Shown: in pieces, positions 19,646 to 28,127 of the stretch
Layout: the number at the start of each line of letters is the position of its first letter
Numbering within the stretch: position 1 is the first letter of the stretch
Origin: Agriterribacter humi
GTDB taxonomy: Bacteria > Bacteroidota > Bacteroidia > Chitinophagales > Chitinophagaceae
Direction of reading: 5' to 3'
DNA length: 64,000 nt
NCBI RefSeq assembly: GCF_009192765.1
Contig: NZ_VOHQ01000018.1
Coordinates: forward strand, 39,541-103,540
Made by a program: the position numbers and the translations under genes
The notes under the pieces: model-generated
What the model saw: the letters and a program-made list of their open reading frames with translations, nothing else
Databases searched by the model: none
What the model was told of the DNA's origin: nothing

Positions 19646-19660
19646 GAAGATTATTTTATA

Positions 19661-21052
19661 TCAGAGTAAAATGCCCTGCAGGAAAATATAAGCCATAGAA
19701 AAATAAATAATCAGCCCGGTAACGTCTACTAAGGTAGCCACAAAAGGAGCGGATGATGCGGCGGGATCTGCGCCCAGCTTTTTAAGAAAAAGGGGTAGCA
19801 TGGAACCACTGAGCGTTCCCCACAATACCACGCCAATCAAAGAAAAACCTACTGTGAGCGCTATAAAAAACGAATGAACGCCATATACATCCGGGAAAAT
19901 ATACGACCACAGCTCTACACGCATAAAACCAATTAATCCTAATACTGTACCCAGCATCAGCCCGGATAATATTTCTCTTTTCAATACCCGCAGCCAGTCG
20001 GAAATATATACTTCGCCCATAGCCATTGCCTGAATAATTAAAGTGGACGCCTGCGAACCGCTATTACCCCCGCTGGAAATGATGAGCGGTACAAATAGGG
20101 CCAGCACTATTGCTTTGGTGATCTCGTCCTCAAAATAGCTCATAGCCGTTGCTGTTAACATTTCCCCCATGAAAAGAACAACCAGCCATCCTGCCCTTTT
20201 ACGAAAAAGCTTAAACAAAGGCATTTCAAGATAGGGTTCATCCAATGCTTCGGTACCGCCTATTTTTTGCATATTTTCCGTAAATTCTTCGTTGGCAACC
20301 CAAAGCACATCATCAATGGTTACAATGCCCAGCAATATATTGTTATCATCTACAACGGGAAGGGCTACCCTATTGTTCATTTTAAATATATTATTGGCTT
20401 CTTCCTGGGTATCATGTACATTCAGTGCAATGAAACGTTTGTCAATTATCTCCGAAAGAATAGTATCGGGGTTAGCCAGAATGATCTCCCGTATCCGGAT
20501 ATCATCTACAAAAGCGCCTCTTTCATTAATAACATAAATTACATCAATCGTTTCTATATGCTTTCCTTCCGTACGTATTTCATCCAGCACTTCTTCCACC
20601 GTCCAGTCTTCATGCACCGCTATATAGTCTGGTATCATTAAACGCCCAACGGATCCTTCGGGGTATCCGAGCAGCGCCAGCGTTATTTTTCTTTCCTCCG
20701 GATCAAGCAGTTTAATAAGCTCTCTTACCGCACTTGTAGGCATCTCTTCCAGGAAAGCGGTACGGTCATCTGCCGGCAACTCATTGAGCAATTCGGCGGT
20801 TTTGAGCGGAGGCAATGATTTGATGATCCTTTTTTGTTCGGGTACATCCAATATTTTAAAAGTACTTACCGCCCTGTGGGGAGAAAGAATGGAGATGATC
20901 TGCGTTTCATATTCCTCATTGTCGCTGATGAGTTGCGCCACATCACTGATGTTCTGATTATTCAGAAAATCCTGCACGGTTAATTTATCGTTGGAAGCAA
21001 TGGCTTCATCAAACTGATCCTGCAATGAAATTGTTTCCTCTTCGAAGGACAT
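19661..21052 (-). CDS. mgtE: Magnesium transporter MgtE
   Basis: The domain order is complete for MgtE: an N-terminal helical superhelix (about 1-130; ELPADDRTAFLEEMP), a pair of CBS domains (about 135-255; VALPVVDDNNILLGIVTIDD), a connecting helix, and five membrane helices with the ion-pore signature SSGGNSGSQA at about 327-336. Acidic residues in the N and CBS domains bind Mg2+ and close the pore when magnesium is plentiful. It is the first gene of a five-gene minus-strand run and is divergent from a SET-domain gene. Confidence 0.96.
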   Translation of the reverse strand: MSFEEETISLQDQFDEAIASNDKLTVQDFLNNQNISDVAQLISDNEEYETQIISILSPHRAVSTFKILDVPEQKRIIKSLPPLKTAELLNELPADDRTAFLEEMPTSAVRELIKLLDPEERKITLALLGYPEGSVGRLMIPDYIAVHEDWTVEEVLDEIRTEGKHIETIDVIYVINERGAFVDDIRIREIILANPDTILSEIIDKRFIALNVHDTQEEANNIFKMNNRVALPVVDDNNILLGIVTIDDVLWVANEEFTENMQKIGGTEALDEPYLEMPLFKLFRKRAGWLVVLFMGEMLTATAMSYFEDEITKAIVLALFVPLIISSGGNSGSQASTLIIQAMAMGEVYISDWLRVLKREILSGLMLGTVLGLIGFMRVELWSYIFPDVYGVHSFFIALTVGFSLIGVVLWGTLSGSMLPLFLKKLGADPAASSAPFVATLVDVTGLIIYFSMAYIFLQGILL

Positions 21053-21140
21053 AATTTTTATTTTGATGTTGCAAAATTAGAAATAGCTTTGAGCATCGCT
21101 CCTGTAACTGCATTGGGAAACCAAATCTATTTTGCCTGAT

Positions 21141-21527
21141 ATGCTTTCTGAATACCTGTATATAGATAACACCAAAGATAAAGGACGGGGCGTTTTTACC
21201 CGCAAAAAAATAGCAGAAGGAACGATTATAGAAATATCTCCCGTAATTGTAATGACCGGGGAAGACAGGAAACTGCTGGATCAAACCCTTTTACACGATT
21301 ATATTTTCGTATGGGGAAAAAATAAGGATCAATGCTGTATGGCGCTTGGCTATATTGCCGTATATAATCATGCTTACCAGTCGAACTGTGAGTATTTTAT
21401 GGATTATGATGATCATATCATGTACATCAAAACCGTAAGAGCAATTCATACCGGAGAAGAATTAACCATCAATTATAATGGTAACTGGGATAACAAAGAA
21501 AAAGTATGGTTTGATGTAAACGATTAA
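21141..21527 (+). CDS. Stand-alone SET-domain protein
   Basis: The ATG at 21141 gives 128 residues, all SET domain. The start has KGRGVFTRKKIAEGTIIE, the usual first strand pair, AVYNHAYQSNCEY is the pseudoknot Asn-His motif that binds S-adenosylmethionine, and GEELTINYNGNW is the second conserved motif with its tyrosine. SET enzymes methylate lysine side chains. Bacterial minimal forms of this kind are widespread but lack known targets. It is preceded by ATTTTGCC just before the start, a promoter-like box, and followed by a hairpin with a T run. Divergent from mgtE. Confidence 0.88.
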   Translation: MLSEYLYIDNTKDKGRGVFTRKKIAEGTIIEISPVIVMTGEDRKLLDQTLLHDYIFVWGKNKDQCCMALGYIAVYNHAYQSNCEYFMDYDDHIMYIKTVRAIHTGEELTINYNGNWDNKEKVWFDVND

Positions 21528-21568
21528 ATGCGTGTGTGAGGTATCAGGCACAGCTGTCAGCTATCAGA

Positions 21569-21600
21569 AGCCTGCTAACGACAGGCTGAATTTCTTTTTT
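21569..21600 (+). terminator. Intrinsic terminator of the SET-domain gene, nested in a larger inverted repeat
   Basis: AGCCTG (21569-21574) pairs with CAGGCT (21582-21587) around a seven-base loop and is followed by a T-rich tract to 21600. A second, outer inverted repeat (21552-21561 with 21615-21624, ten perfect pairs) encloses it. The site lies between two convergent genes, so the outer arms may also serve the opposite strand. Confidence 0.65.
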
Positions 21601-21643
21601 GCTCATAGCTGAATGCTGACAGCTTCCTTGCTATTTGGTATTC

Positions 21644-22525
21644 CTATTTATATTGATTGAGCGTTTCAACCACTCTTTCCCTGTAACTTCCGCCAAACAA
21701 TAATAAATGTACCAGCAGCGGGTACAACTGGCATAACGCCACACGTTGCCGCCAGCCGGGCTGGAGCGGGAAATGATGTTCATATGCTTCATAAAATATT
21801 GAGTCAAATCCTCCAAAGAGCAGGCTCATGCCAATATCCATTTCCCGGTTCCCGAAATATAGGGCAGGATCAAATATTGCCGCTTGTCCGTCAGTGTCTG
21901 TAATAAAATTTCCGTTCCACAAATCACCGTGCAGCAGCGATGTCTTTTCTTCCGGAAAAATGCCATGCAGTTTATTGCAAATTTGTTCAATGGCAGTTAG
22001 ATGTTCCGCCTCAAGCATTCCTTTTTCATGTGCTTTGCGTGCAAGCGGTAATATTCTCTCTGTTGCATAAAAATCCGCCCAACTGTTGTGCTGGTGGTTG
22101 GGTTGCACCAGCTTACCAATATAATTATTATAGCCCAAACCGAACATATCTTCGCTTTTATGATGGAGCCGGGATAGGCTTTCGCCAAAACCTTCCCAGA
22201 AATGTTTGGACATCTGCCCCGGTTGTATATATTCTATCACCAGGAAAATCTGCTGGTTAAATTTACCATCAAACAGCGGACGCGGCACTTTTATGGTTCC
22301 TGTATCTGCCAGTTGTATCAATCCCCTGGCTTCCTTTTCAAACATATCTAATCCAAATATGGAAGCGTTTACCTTAATGAAAAAATTGCCCTTGTTTGTT
22401 TCGAGCACAAAACACCTGTTGATGTCCCCGCCATATACAGCCTTATATTGATGTATGGATGTTGGGGAAGAAAAAAAATCAGTGAACCTTTGCTGTAAAT
22501 GTTCAAGTAAAGCGGCGTGCAGCAT
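21644..22525 (-). CDS. Fructosamine-3-kinase-like protein
   Basis: The ATG at 22525 (MLHAALLEHLQ) gives 293 residues; 17 further residues upstream lack a plausible start context. The protein-kinase-like fold of fructosamine kinases (PF03881) is clear: YGGDINRCFVLETNKGNFFI is the nucleotide-binding hairpin, LLHGDLWNGNF the catalytic loop with Asp and Asn, and AIFDPALYFGNREMDIGMS the metal-binding segment. The family phosphorylates sugar adducts on amines, removing glycation damage. It stands alone, with a long repeat-rich gap upstream. Confidence 0.92.
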   Translation of the reverse strand: MLHAALLEHLQQRFTDFFSSPTSIHQYKAVYGGDINRCFVLETNKGNFFIKVNASIFGLDMFEKEARGLIQLADTGTIKVPRPLFDGKFNQQIFLVIEYIQPGQMSKHFWEGFGESLSRLHHKSEDMFGLGYNNYIGKLVQPNHQHNSWADFYATERILPLARKAHEKGMLEAEHLTAIEQICNKLHGIFPEEKTSLLHGDLWNGNFITDTDGQAAIFDPALYFGNREMDIGMSLLFGGFDSIFYEAYEHHFPLQPGWRQRVALCQLYPLLVHLLLFGGSYRERVVETLNQYK

Positions 22526-22910
22526 AGCAGCTATTATTTTGAACGAAGGTAATATGGAAAAAGAACCAAATAACAAATAACAAGAACCAATCCTGTTCGC
22601 AGTGGTGGATAAAATCCGAAACGATAAATCCGGAATCCGAAGGGCTGTCAGCGGTCGGCTTTCAGCAATCAGTGTAAAACTACTAATGATCGAATGAATA
22701 CTCCTTCTTTGTACTGCTCAAAGCGGAACCCGATACCTTATAGCAAGGTACCAGGCAACAAATAATAAAAACAAACCTGTCCGCAGTGGTGGATAAAAAT
22801 CAAATCACAAATTTCAAATCCGAGGCAATACAAGAAAAGAAGTATCCGCCTTGTAGATAGTACTCACCCACCGGTAGCAGATAGCCCATAGCTGACGGCC
22901 GATACCTGTC
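22526..22910. repeat. Repeat-rich intergenic region with two copies of a palindromic element
   Basis: No coding frame is supported. Two copies of a dispersed element lie at 22581-22620 and 22771-22823; both contain a version of CCGCAGTGGTGGATAAAA after AACC, and a better preserved copy is at 63366-63405 where the core is the perfect palindrome TCCGCCGTGGCGGA. The space between and after them contains recurring words such as CTGTCAGC, TTTCAGCAATCAG and CGATACCT that also occur in other gaps of this window. These look like decayed intergenic repeats. Confidence 0.6.
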
Positions 22911-23831
22911 CTAATAAGCTACCATCGCGGTAACGCTGTTTCCGTTAGGCCCTGCCCATACTAATTTGTAATAGTAATTCCCGGAAGGACATGATACGGG
23001 GTTGCCACCGGCATCCAGTCCAAAAGTAGCTGTGGCGGTTATTGATCCAACTGTATGTTGTATTGCACCGCTGGTTAAGCGAAAGTTACAATCCTGGCGA
23101 ATCACCAAAGGATCAGTGGTTGCGCTGGTAAATGCAGAGCCGAAACGATTGGTTCCCCAAACAGCAATCGTGTTATCATTGCTTTTAGTATGGGTACCTG
23201 AAACCGCGACTACTATGCCATTATCGTAGGTAAACACGCGTTGCTGGGCTACCTGCCAGCTACGCTTTCCACCATTATTAAATGCAACATTTAAACCGGT
23301 GCTGGAAACCGTATGTGTTATGGATTCCAGTGATGACAATTGCACTAATAATCCTCCACTCACATTGGTGAAAGTTTGCTCACCATTAATCGTAATGCTC
23401 TTTTTATCTCTCTTTCGTGTCACTTTAAAATCTTTATATTCGATTTTAAATGACGCTCCCGCATTTTTCCATTGTGTACCCGTGGGAGCTGATAAAACAA
23501 TAACGCCTTCCCGGGTCCGGCTTCCCAAACATTCTCCGCCATTAAAGGATATGGTAATGGTTTGCGGATTGTTCAACAGATCAACCGCTATAGAAGCATC
23601 ACAAATAATATTATCCTGGTGCCTGGGGCTGACCGATCCGGCATCCAGCACCAGATTAGCATCAGAAACTACCGCGTCGGTCTCTGATGTAAAAAAAGCC
23701 TCGTCATCAGCATGGACCGAAATTTCGGGGTCATCTTTTTCCGTAACCGAATGATTATCTTTTTTACAAGCCGTAAAGCTGAGCAACAAAGCAAGGGAAA
23801 ACAATTGGAGGAAATGCATGTTTTGTTTCAT
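22911..23831 (-). CDS. Lipoprotein of unknown function
   Basis: The 306-residue product has a signal peptide with lipobox FTAC followed by KKDNHS. The rest is predicted to be mostly beta strand, with an even threonine/serine-rich composition (GLLVQLSSLESITHTVSSTG, TATATFGLDAGGNPVSCP) and two internal cysteines near each end of the mature part. I recognise no named domain; similar lipoproteins are common in Chitinophagaceae. A hairpin lies in its upstream region at 23878-23895. It is a single-gene unit between two repeat- or AT-rich gaps. Confidence 0.65.
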   Translation of the reverse strand: MKQNMHFLQLFSLALLLSFTACKKDNHSVTEKDDPEISVHADDEAFFTSETDAVVSDANLVLDAGSVSPRHQDNIICDASIAVDLLNNPQTITISFNGGECLGSRTREGVIVLSAPTGTQWKNAGASFKIEYKDFKVTRKRDKKSITINGEQTFTNVSGGLLVQLSSLESITHTVSSTGLNVAFNNGGKRSWQVAQQRVFTYDNGIVVAVSGTHTKSNDNTIAVWGTNRFGSAFTSATTDPLVIRQDCNFRLTSGAIQHTVGSITATATFGLDAGGNPVSCPSGNYYYKLVWAGPNGNSVTAMVAY

Positions 23832-24376
23832 AAAAGAGGAATTAAAAAATTGGGAGCCGGTATTTTGAAGTTGAATTGCCGGATATGTGTCCGGCTTTTA
23901 AATTATTTCAACCATCCTGATTTAACGTGAGAGCATATTTTTTATTTCGATAAAATACCTGTTACCGCCCGATGAACAAAAGAATAAAATCTAATGATTT
24001 GATTACTATAATTTTATTAAAATGTTAAATAAATGCTATATGAAAAAGGAAACTTTAAAACAATAATGGAGCAACTATTCCCGGAACTGCGTAATGCGGG
24101 AGTATAGTTCTTATCTTAAACTATTAATTTGAAATTTATATTTTAATACAAGTATTTGACTATCACATATATATAATAAATATAAAAAATAAAATATGAG
24201 ATAATGATTTTAAGAACCCTACTTATACACATATATGTGGAAAAAATCAACTCAGGCTTTCAGGTTACTTTTTACACTTCATTGTATTAAAGGCAGAAAA
24301 AGGTGTTTACCTTTGAGCGATTTGCTTTGCCGTTATTTTAAAGTATTTTATAAACCAACAATTAAAAAGAAAGCAC
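23832..24376. other. AT-rich intergenic region with palindromes and a promoter
   Basis: This 545-base divergent gap has no coding frame. It contains a 6-base-stem hairpin with a T-rich flank on the plus side at 23878-23899, an imperfect inverted repeat at 24073-24109 (AACTAT-TCCCG with CGGGAG-TATAGTT), a perfect 12-base palindrome CACATATATGTG at 24228-24239, and a good plus-strand promoter at 24282-24315. The middle part is very rich in A and T. It may be a shared regulatory region of the lipoprotein and the CBM48-like gene. Confidence 0.5.
24282..24315 (+). promoter_or_regulatory. Bacteroidota-type promoter of the CBM48-like gene
   Basis: TTG at 24282-24284 and TACCTTTG at 24308-24315 are separated by 23 bases, matching the -33/-7 pattern of the Bacteroidota housekeeping sigma factor. 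The predicted start leaves a leader of about 55 bases before the ATG at 24377. Confidence 0.65.
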
Positions 24377-24667
24377 ATGGTACAGAAAACCTATTTTAAA
24401 ACCAAAGATTACTGCAAAGTAAAATTCGCTTTTAAGCCTGAAAACGCTGAAACTGTTGAAATACTGGGATTGAACAGCGATTGGGAAAATGCAGTTTTAA
24501 TGAGCAGGAAAAAAGACGGAACATTTAGTGCCGATGTTAACCTGCCTAAAGATTCAAAGCACGAATTTAAATATAGGGTAAACGAAACAGAATGGATTAA
24601 TGATCCCGAAGCTGACGGACTGGAACCTAATATTTATGGTAGCACCAATAGCGTGATTTCCATTTAA
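24377..24667 (+). CDS. Isoamylase early-set / glycogen-binding domain protein
   Basis: A 96-residue free-standing immunoglobulin-like domain of the CBM48/AMPK glycogen-binding type: CKVKFAFKPENAETVEILGL, SDWENAVLMSRKKDGTFSAD and HEFKYRVNETEWINDPEAD give the typical strands and the W-x-x-A/D-P-E pattern. Such small proteins are common in Bacteroidota and are named after the isoamylase N-terminal domain; whether they bind glucan is not known. It has its own promoter and a strong terminator, so it is a monocistronic gene. Confidence 0.9.
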   Translation: MVQKTYFKTKDYCKVKFAFKPENAETVEILGLNSDWENAVLMSRKKDGTFSADVNLPKDSKHEFKYRVNETEWINDPEADGLEPNIYGSTNSVISI

Positions 24668-24692
24668 ATTTACTTTTTAAATTTTTTTTATC

Positions 24693-24738
24693 GCCGGTAA
24701 CTTTCGTACTCATCCTGATTACGGGGTTACCGGCTTTT
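24693..24738. terminator. Bidirectional intrinsic terminator between convergent genes
   Basis: GCCGGTAAC at 24693-24701 pairs perfectly with GTTACCGGC at 24726-24734, with T-rich sequence after the plus-strand side and an A-rich flank before it that gives a T run on the minus strand. It separates the CBM48-like gene from the esterase gene. Confidence 0.85.
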
Positions 24739-24752
24739 CTGTGTTATGCCAG

Positions 24753-25643
24753 TTATTTTGCATCTGGCATAGAAGCCAGTTTTGTATCTTTTAGCCAGTC
24801 TGCCAAACGTTGCGGCCAGTTTTTAATGCTTACCAGTGAAGATCGGGCTCCCATGTTGAATGCATGTTTACCTTGTGTATACAAATGAACCTCTACCGGA
24901 ACCTTTGCCTGGCGGTGCATTTGCAATAATTTCACAACGGGTTCCGAACAGCATTCATCATCATTTGCCGCCAGTAAAAAAGTGGGAGGAGCTGTAGCTG
25001 AAACCGAATCAGGAACGGCTAAAGGTCCCGGGTAAATTAAAATTTGAAAAGATGGTCTTGCAGATAGCACATCAATCTTATCAGGTTTCACCGTATGATT
25101 TTCCAGGTAATGATAAGATACCCAGCCTGCCATTTCGCCTCCCGCTGAAAACCCCATCACCCCTACCCTGGCGGTATCAATATTAAATTCTTTTGCCCGG
25201 CTGCGAACCAGGCGCATAGCACGAAAAATATCCTGCTTTGCATTTTCCTCCGTATACAATGAGCTTTCCTCCCGGAATAAACGATATTTTAAAACGAATG
25301 CGGCAACACCAATGCTGTTTAAATAATTTGCCGCATCCTTACCCTCCGCATTAAATACAAGTGTACGATGTCCGCCGCCAGGACAAACAATCACAGCAGC
25401 ACCAGTTGCCTTCTCCTTTGGAGGCAGAAAAACGGTAACCGAAGGATTATGAATATTTTTCACCCACCAGTCTTTGGCCTCTTCCTTTTCATCTTTTTTA
25501 TTTTCAAAACCGGGAGGGCCGTTTTCCCAAAGCGGTATAACCGTTAAACCGTTCTGTGATTTTACCGAACCGGATACCAAAACAAATACCATACAGGGAA
25601 GTGTATAGAGCAGCAAAAATTTCCTGGTGAACATAGTGTGCAT
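24753..25643 (-). CDS. Secreted alpha/beta-hydrolase, acetyl-esterase-like
   Basis: A signal peptide (about residues 1-30) precedes an alpha/beta-hydrolase of the BD-FAE/esterase group. The oxyanion motif is VIVCPGGGHR, the nucleophile serine is in VGVMGFSAGGEMAG, the acid is in LLAANDDECC, and the histidine in YTQGKHAFNMG. Members remove acetyl or feruloyl groups from xylan and other glycans. It lies 68 bases after the glycosidase-like propeller gene on the same strand, so the two probably act together on a glycan. Starts at 25643 or 25634 are possible. Confidence 0.88.
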   Translation of the reverse strand: MHTMFTRKFLLLYTLPCMVFVLVSGSVKSQNGLTVIPLWENGPPGFENKKDEKEEAKDWWVKNIHNPSVTVFLPPKEKATGAAVIVCPGGGHRTLVFNAEGKDAANYLNSIGVAAFVLKYRLFREESSLYTEENAKQDIFRAMRLVRSRAKEFNIDTARVGVMGFSAGGEMAGWVSYHYLENHTVKPDKIDVLSARPSFQILIYPGPLAVPDSVSATAPPTFLLAANDDECCSEPVVKLLQMHRQAKVPVEVHLYTQGKHAFNMGARSSLVSIKNWPQRLADWLKDTKLASMPDAK

Positions 25644-25711
25644 TTAAGCTTGCTACTAAGCTAAGCATAAATTTTATCCGGCGGGGGAAGAAATAGCTGT
25701 TTCACCAGTTA

Positions 25712-26644
25712 CTATGGCAAACTATCCGTAGCGGGAAAAAATACCTTCACATCAGGATGCATTGTATAGAGCCTGTAGCGTTTACCATCGTTTACTAAAA
25801 TACCGCTCGAAGTATTGTTACCCATAATGGGGTTATTGTCATATTTTTTCCAATGGATCAAATCTTCCGAAACAGCAACACATGTTGACCATTCGTGCCA
25901 GTCTTCGTAGGCCGAAGCATGGTAATATGCGTAATACAATCCTTTGTACTTTATTACCTGGTTGACCGCCACAGCATACCTGTCATATGTTTCCGGTCCC
26001 ATCTTTAATACCGGTTCATCCTGTATGTTGGTCCATTGTTTCATATCTCTGGAAGCAGCGAGCCAAACGCCCAGGTCGCCCCGTTCGTAAAACAAATACC
26101 AAGTTCCGTTTTCCTTCCATACCGTGGGCGTTCCGTATGCGCCTTTATCTATAGGTTCACCGTTGGTTTTGCGAATGTCAAGATTACCCTGTCCTGTCCA
26201 GTGAATGCGGTCTGTTGATGTAAGCAGGTGTGCAATATCATCTCTTCCTTCGGCAAACATATAATAAATGTCATCTTCTTTCATCACAAATATATCTTCC
26301 ACCCAGTCCAGCGAATAGACCGGATTATCTTTATGCCTGGTCCAGATGAACCCATCAGGCGAAGAAGCATATCCCAGGTATTTCACTTTATCCTTTCCAT
26401 TTTCATAACCGGTATACCAGAGATGGTAGATACTGTCTTCCCGGAGTATATACCCCCTTTCACGAATCTGGCTATCCCATGAGCCGCCGCCGGTGCCTGC
26501 AAAAACAGGATTGTTTTTATATGGGATGAAGTGAACGATTTCTTCGGGAAATACACTTGAACCGCTGATCGCTTTTTTTGTATATCCGCATTGTAAGCTG
26601 CAGGCAGCTAACAATAAAATAAAAATTGTTTTATGTCTGTACAT
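25712..26644 (-). CDS. Glycoside hydrolase family 43/130-like beta-propeller lipoprotein
   Basis: The ATG at 26644 gives 310 residues with a lipobox LAAC near residue 16; longer starts place extra residues before the signal. The body is a five-bladed propeller: repeated blades such as YHLWYTGYENGKDKVKYLGY, WYLFYERGDLGVWLAASRD and YYAYYHASAYEDWHEWSTC carry the aromatic-rich pattern of GH43/GH32/GH130-like enzymes. Acidic residues that could be catalytic are present (for example in WDSQIRERG and WVEDIF) but I cannot assign family or linkage. Its partner esterase follows. Confidence 0.8.
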   Translation of the reverse strand: MYRHKTIFILLLAACSLQCGYTKKAISGSSVFPEEIVHFIPYKNNPVFAGTGGGSWDSQIRERGYILREDSIYHLWYTGYENGKDKVKYLGYASSPDGFIWTRHKDNPVYSLDWVEDIFVMKEDDIYYMFAEGRDDIAHLLTSTDRIHWTGQGNLDIRKTNGEPIDKGAYGTPTVWKENGTWYLFYERGDLGVWLAASRDMKQWTNIQDEPVLKMGPETYDRYAVAVNQVIKYKGLYYAYYHASAYEDWHEWSTCVAVSEDLIHWKKYDNNPIMGNNTSSGILVNDGKRYRLYTMHPDVKVFFPATDSLP

Positions 26645-26862
26645 AACGTATTGCGGTATTATAACTGAAAGGTAACGCAATATGCGAAAATATTTGCCCC
26701 CCCGGATGTTGGTGATAGGTTGCTCATTTGTAATTGAAACAAATCATCACATTATACTATCCTAAATGCATAACCGAAGCATCACCGGCAAAAGCGTATC
26801 CGCAACCAATACTGCTAATATGTGCATCGGTTTTTTAACATGGTTATGCCATCGTAATGTGG

Positions 26863-26870
26863 TAAATTTG
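26863..26870 (+). promoter_or_regulatory. -7 promoter element ahead of the MscS gene
   Basis: TAAATTTG matches the Bacteroidota TAnnTTTG box and lies 43 bases before the ATG at 26914. A T run further upstream may serve as the -33 region, with somewhat long spacing. Confidence 0.5.
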
Positions 26871-26913
26871 CACCTTTTCTTTTTTGTGCTGCTTATATTA
26901 AAGTCCATGTATC

Positions 26914-28005
26914 ATGAATGAAATTTTACAACAAATATATTGGGGAAATACCATTGCTGCCTATTTAATAGCTGCGGGCGGAATAGTGGTGGTTTGGCTC
27001 ATAGTGAAAGTTATCAAAGGGATCGTTATCCGTTATTTAAAGAAAAAGTCGCTTCGCACCGACAATATTTTTGATGATCTGCTGATTAAAGGAACAGAGA
27101 AATTCATTATTCCCTGTATATACCTTTTGGTAAATTACAGCATTATTACACAGCTTACACTTCAACCCAAATTAGCACGTATATTAGAAGTAGCCATTAT
27201 GGTAATCACCACTTATTTTGTGGTAAGGCTTATCAACTTTGTTGTTCATGGCGCCATTTTGCTGCGCATGAACAGAAAAAAAGAAGCGCCGGAACGTGTT
27301 AAACAGCTTTCGGGAATTTTGATGGTGGTAAAAGGCATAATATGGGCATTTGGCCTGATCACTCTTATAGATAACCTCGGATACAATATCACCACCATTA
27401 TTGCCGGATTGGGTATTGGGGGAATAGCCATAGCATTAGCCGCACAGAATATATTGGGAGACCTTTTCAGCTACTTTGTCATCTTTTTTGATAAACCTTT
27501 TGAAGTAGGGGACTTTATCGTGGCAAACAACTATAGTGGGATTGTGGAAAAAATAGGTATTAAAACCACGCATGTCAGAAGTCTCGACGGGCAGCAATTG
27601 GTAATGCCGAACTCAGAACTGGTGAAAACAGTAATCAACAATTTTAAAAGACTCGAAAAAAGAAGGGTTGTGTTCAATGTTCGCTTAGTGTACTATACCC
27701 CTTCAGAAAAGCTTAAGGAAATTCCGTCAATAATAAAGGAGATTATCACCAACAATAAAAACGCATCATTCGACAGGGCGCATTTTAAATCGTTTGGTGA
27801 GTTTAGCATGGACTATGAAATCGTTTATTACATCAATTCCCCGGATTATGTTTTATACATGAATACCCACCAGGAAATATGTTTTGCTATTTTCGACAGG
27901 TTTGAAAAGGAAAAAATAAAGTTTGCATTACCCACACAAACTATATTTTCAACCAACATCCCGGAAAATAATACTGTTGCCGCGCATGCAGCGGATCGGC
28001 AGTGA
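26914..28005 (+). CDS. Small-conductance mechanosensitive channel (MscS family)
   Basis: At 363 residues this is a standard-length MscS. Three to four membrane helices are followed by the pore-lining helix (GLGIGGIAIALAAQNILGDL) rich in Gly and Ala, the beta domain start (FFDKPFEVGDFIVANNYSGI), the conserved MPNSELVKTVINNF block and an alpha/beta vestibule. It opens under membrane tension to release solutes on hypo-osmotic shock. It is the first of three plus-strand membrane-protein genes but each has its own spacing of over 60 bases. Confidence 0.95.
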   Translation: MNEILQQIYWGNTIAAYLIAAGGIVVVWLIVKVIKGIVIRYLKKKSLRTDNIFDDLLIKGTEKFIIPCIYLLVNYSIITQLTLQPKLARILEVAIMVITTYFVVRLINFVVHGAILLRMNRKKEAPERVKQLSGILMVVKGIIWAFGLITLIDNLGYNITTIIAGLGIGGIAIALAAQNILGDLFSYFVIFFDKPFEVGDFIVANNYSGIVEKIGIKTTHVRSLDGQQLVMPNSELVKTVINNFKRLEKRRVVFNVRLVYYTPSEKLKEIPSIIKEIITNNKNASFDRAHFKSFGEFSMDYEIVYYINSPDYVLYMNTHQEICFAIFDRFEKEKIKFALPTQTIFSTNIPENNTVAAHAADRQ

Positions 28006-28127
28006 TGCCAATGAATCATTGTGCATTACAAAAATAAATGACTGACCGGTATGCTGTTCACGGTATGTAAATTTCCAACTGCTTTATTTTAAAATATTCC
28101 ATCTTTGCTGCCATTATCTCAGGTTAT

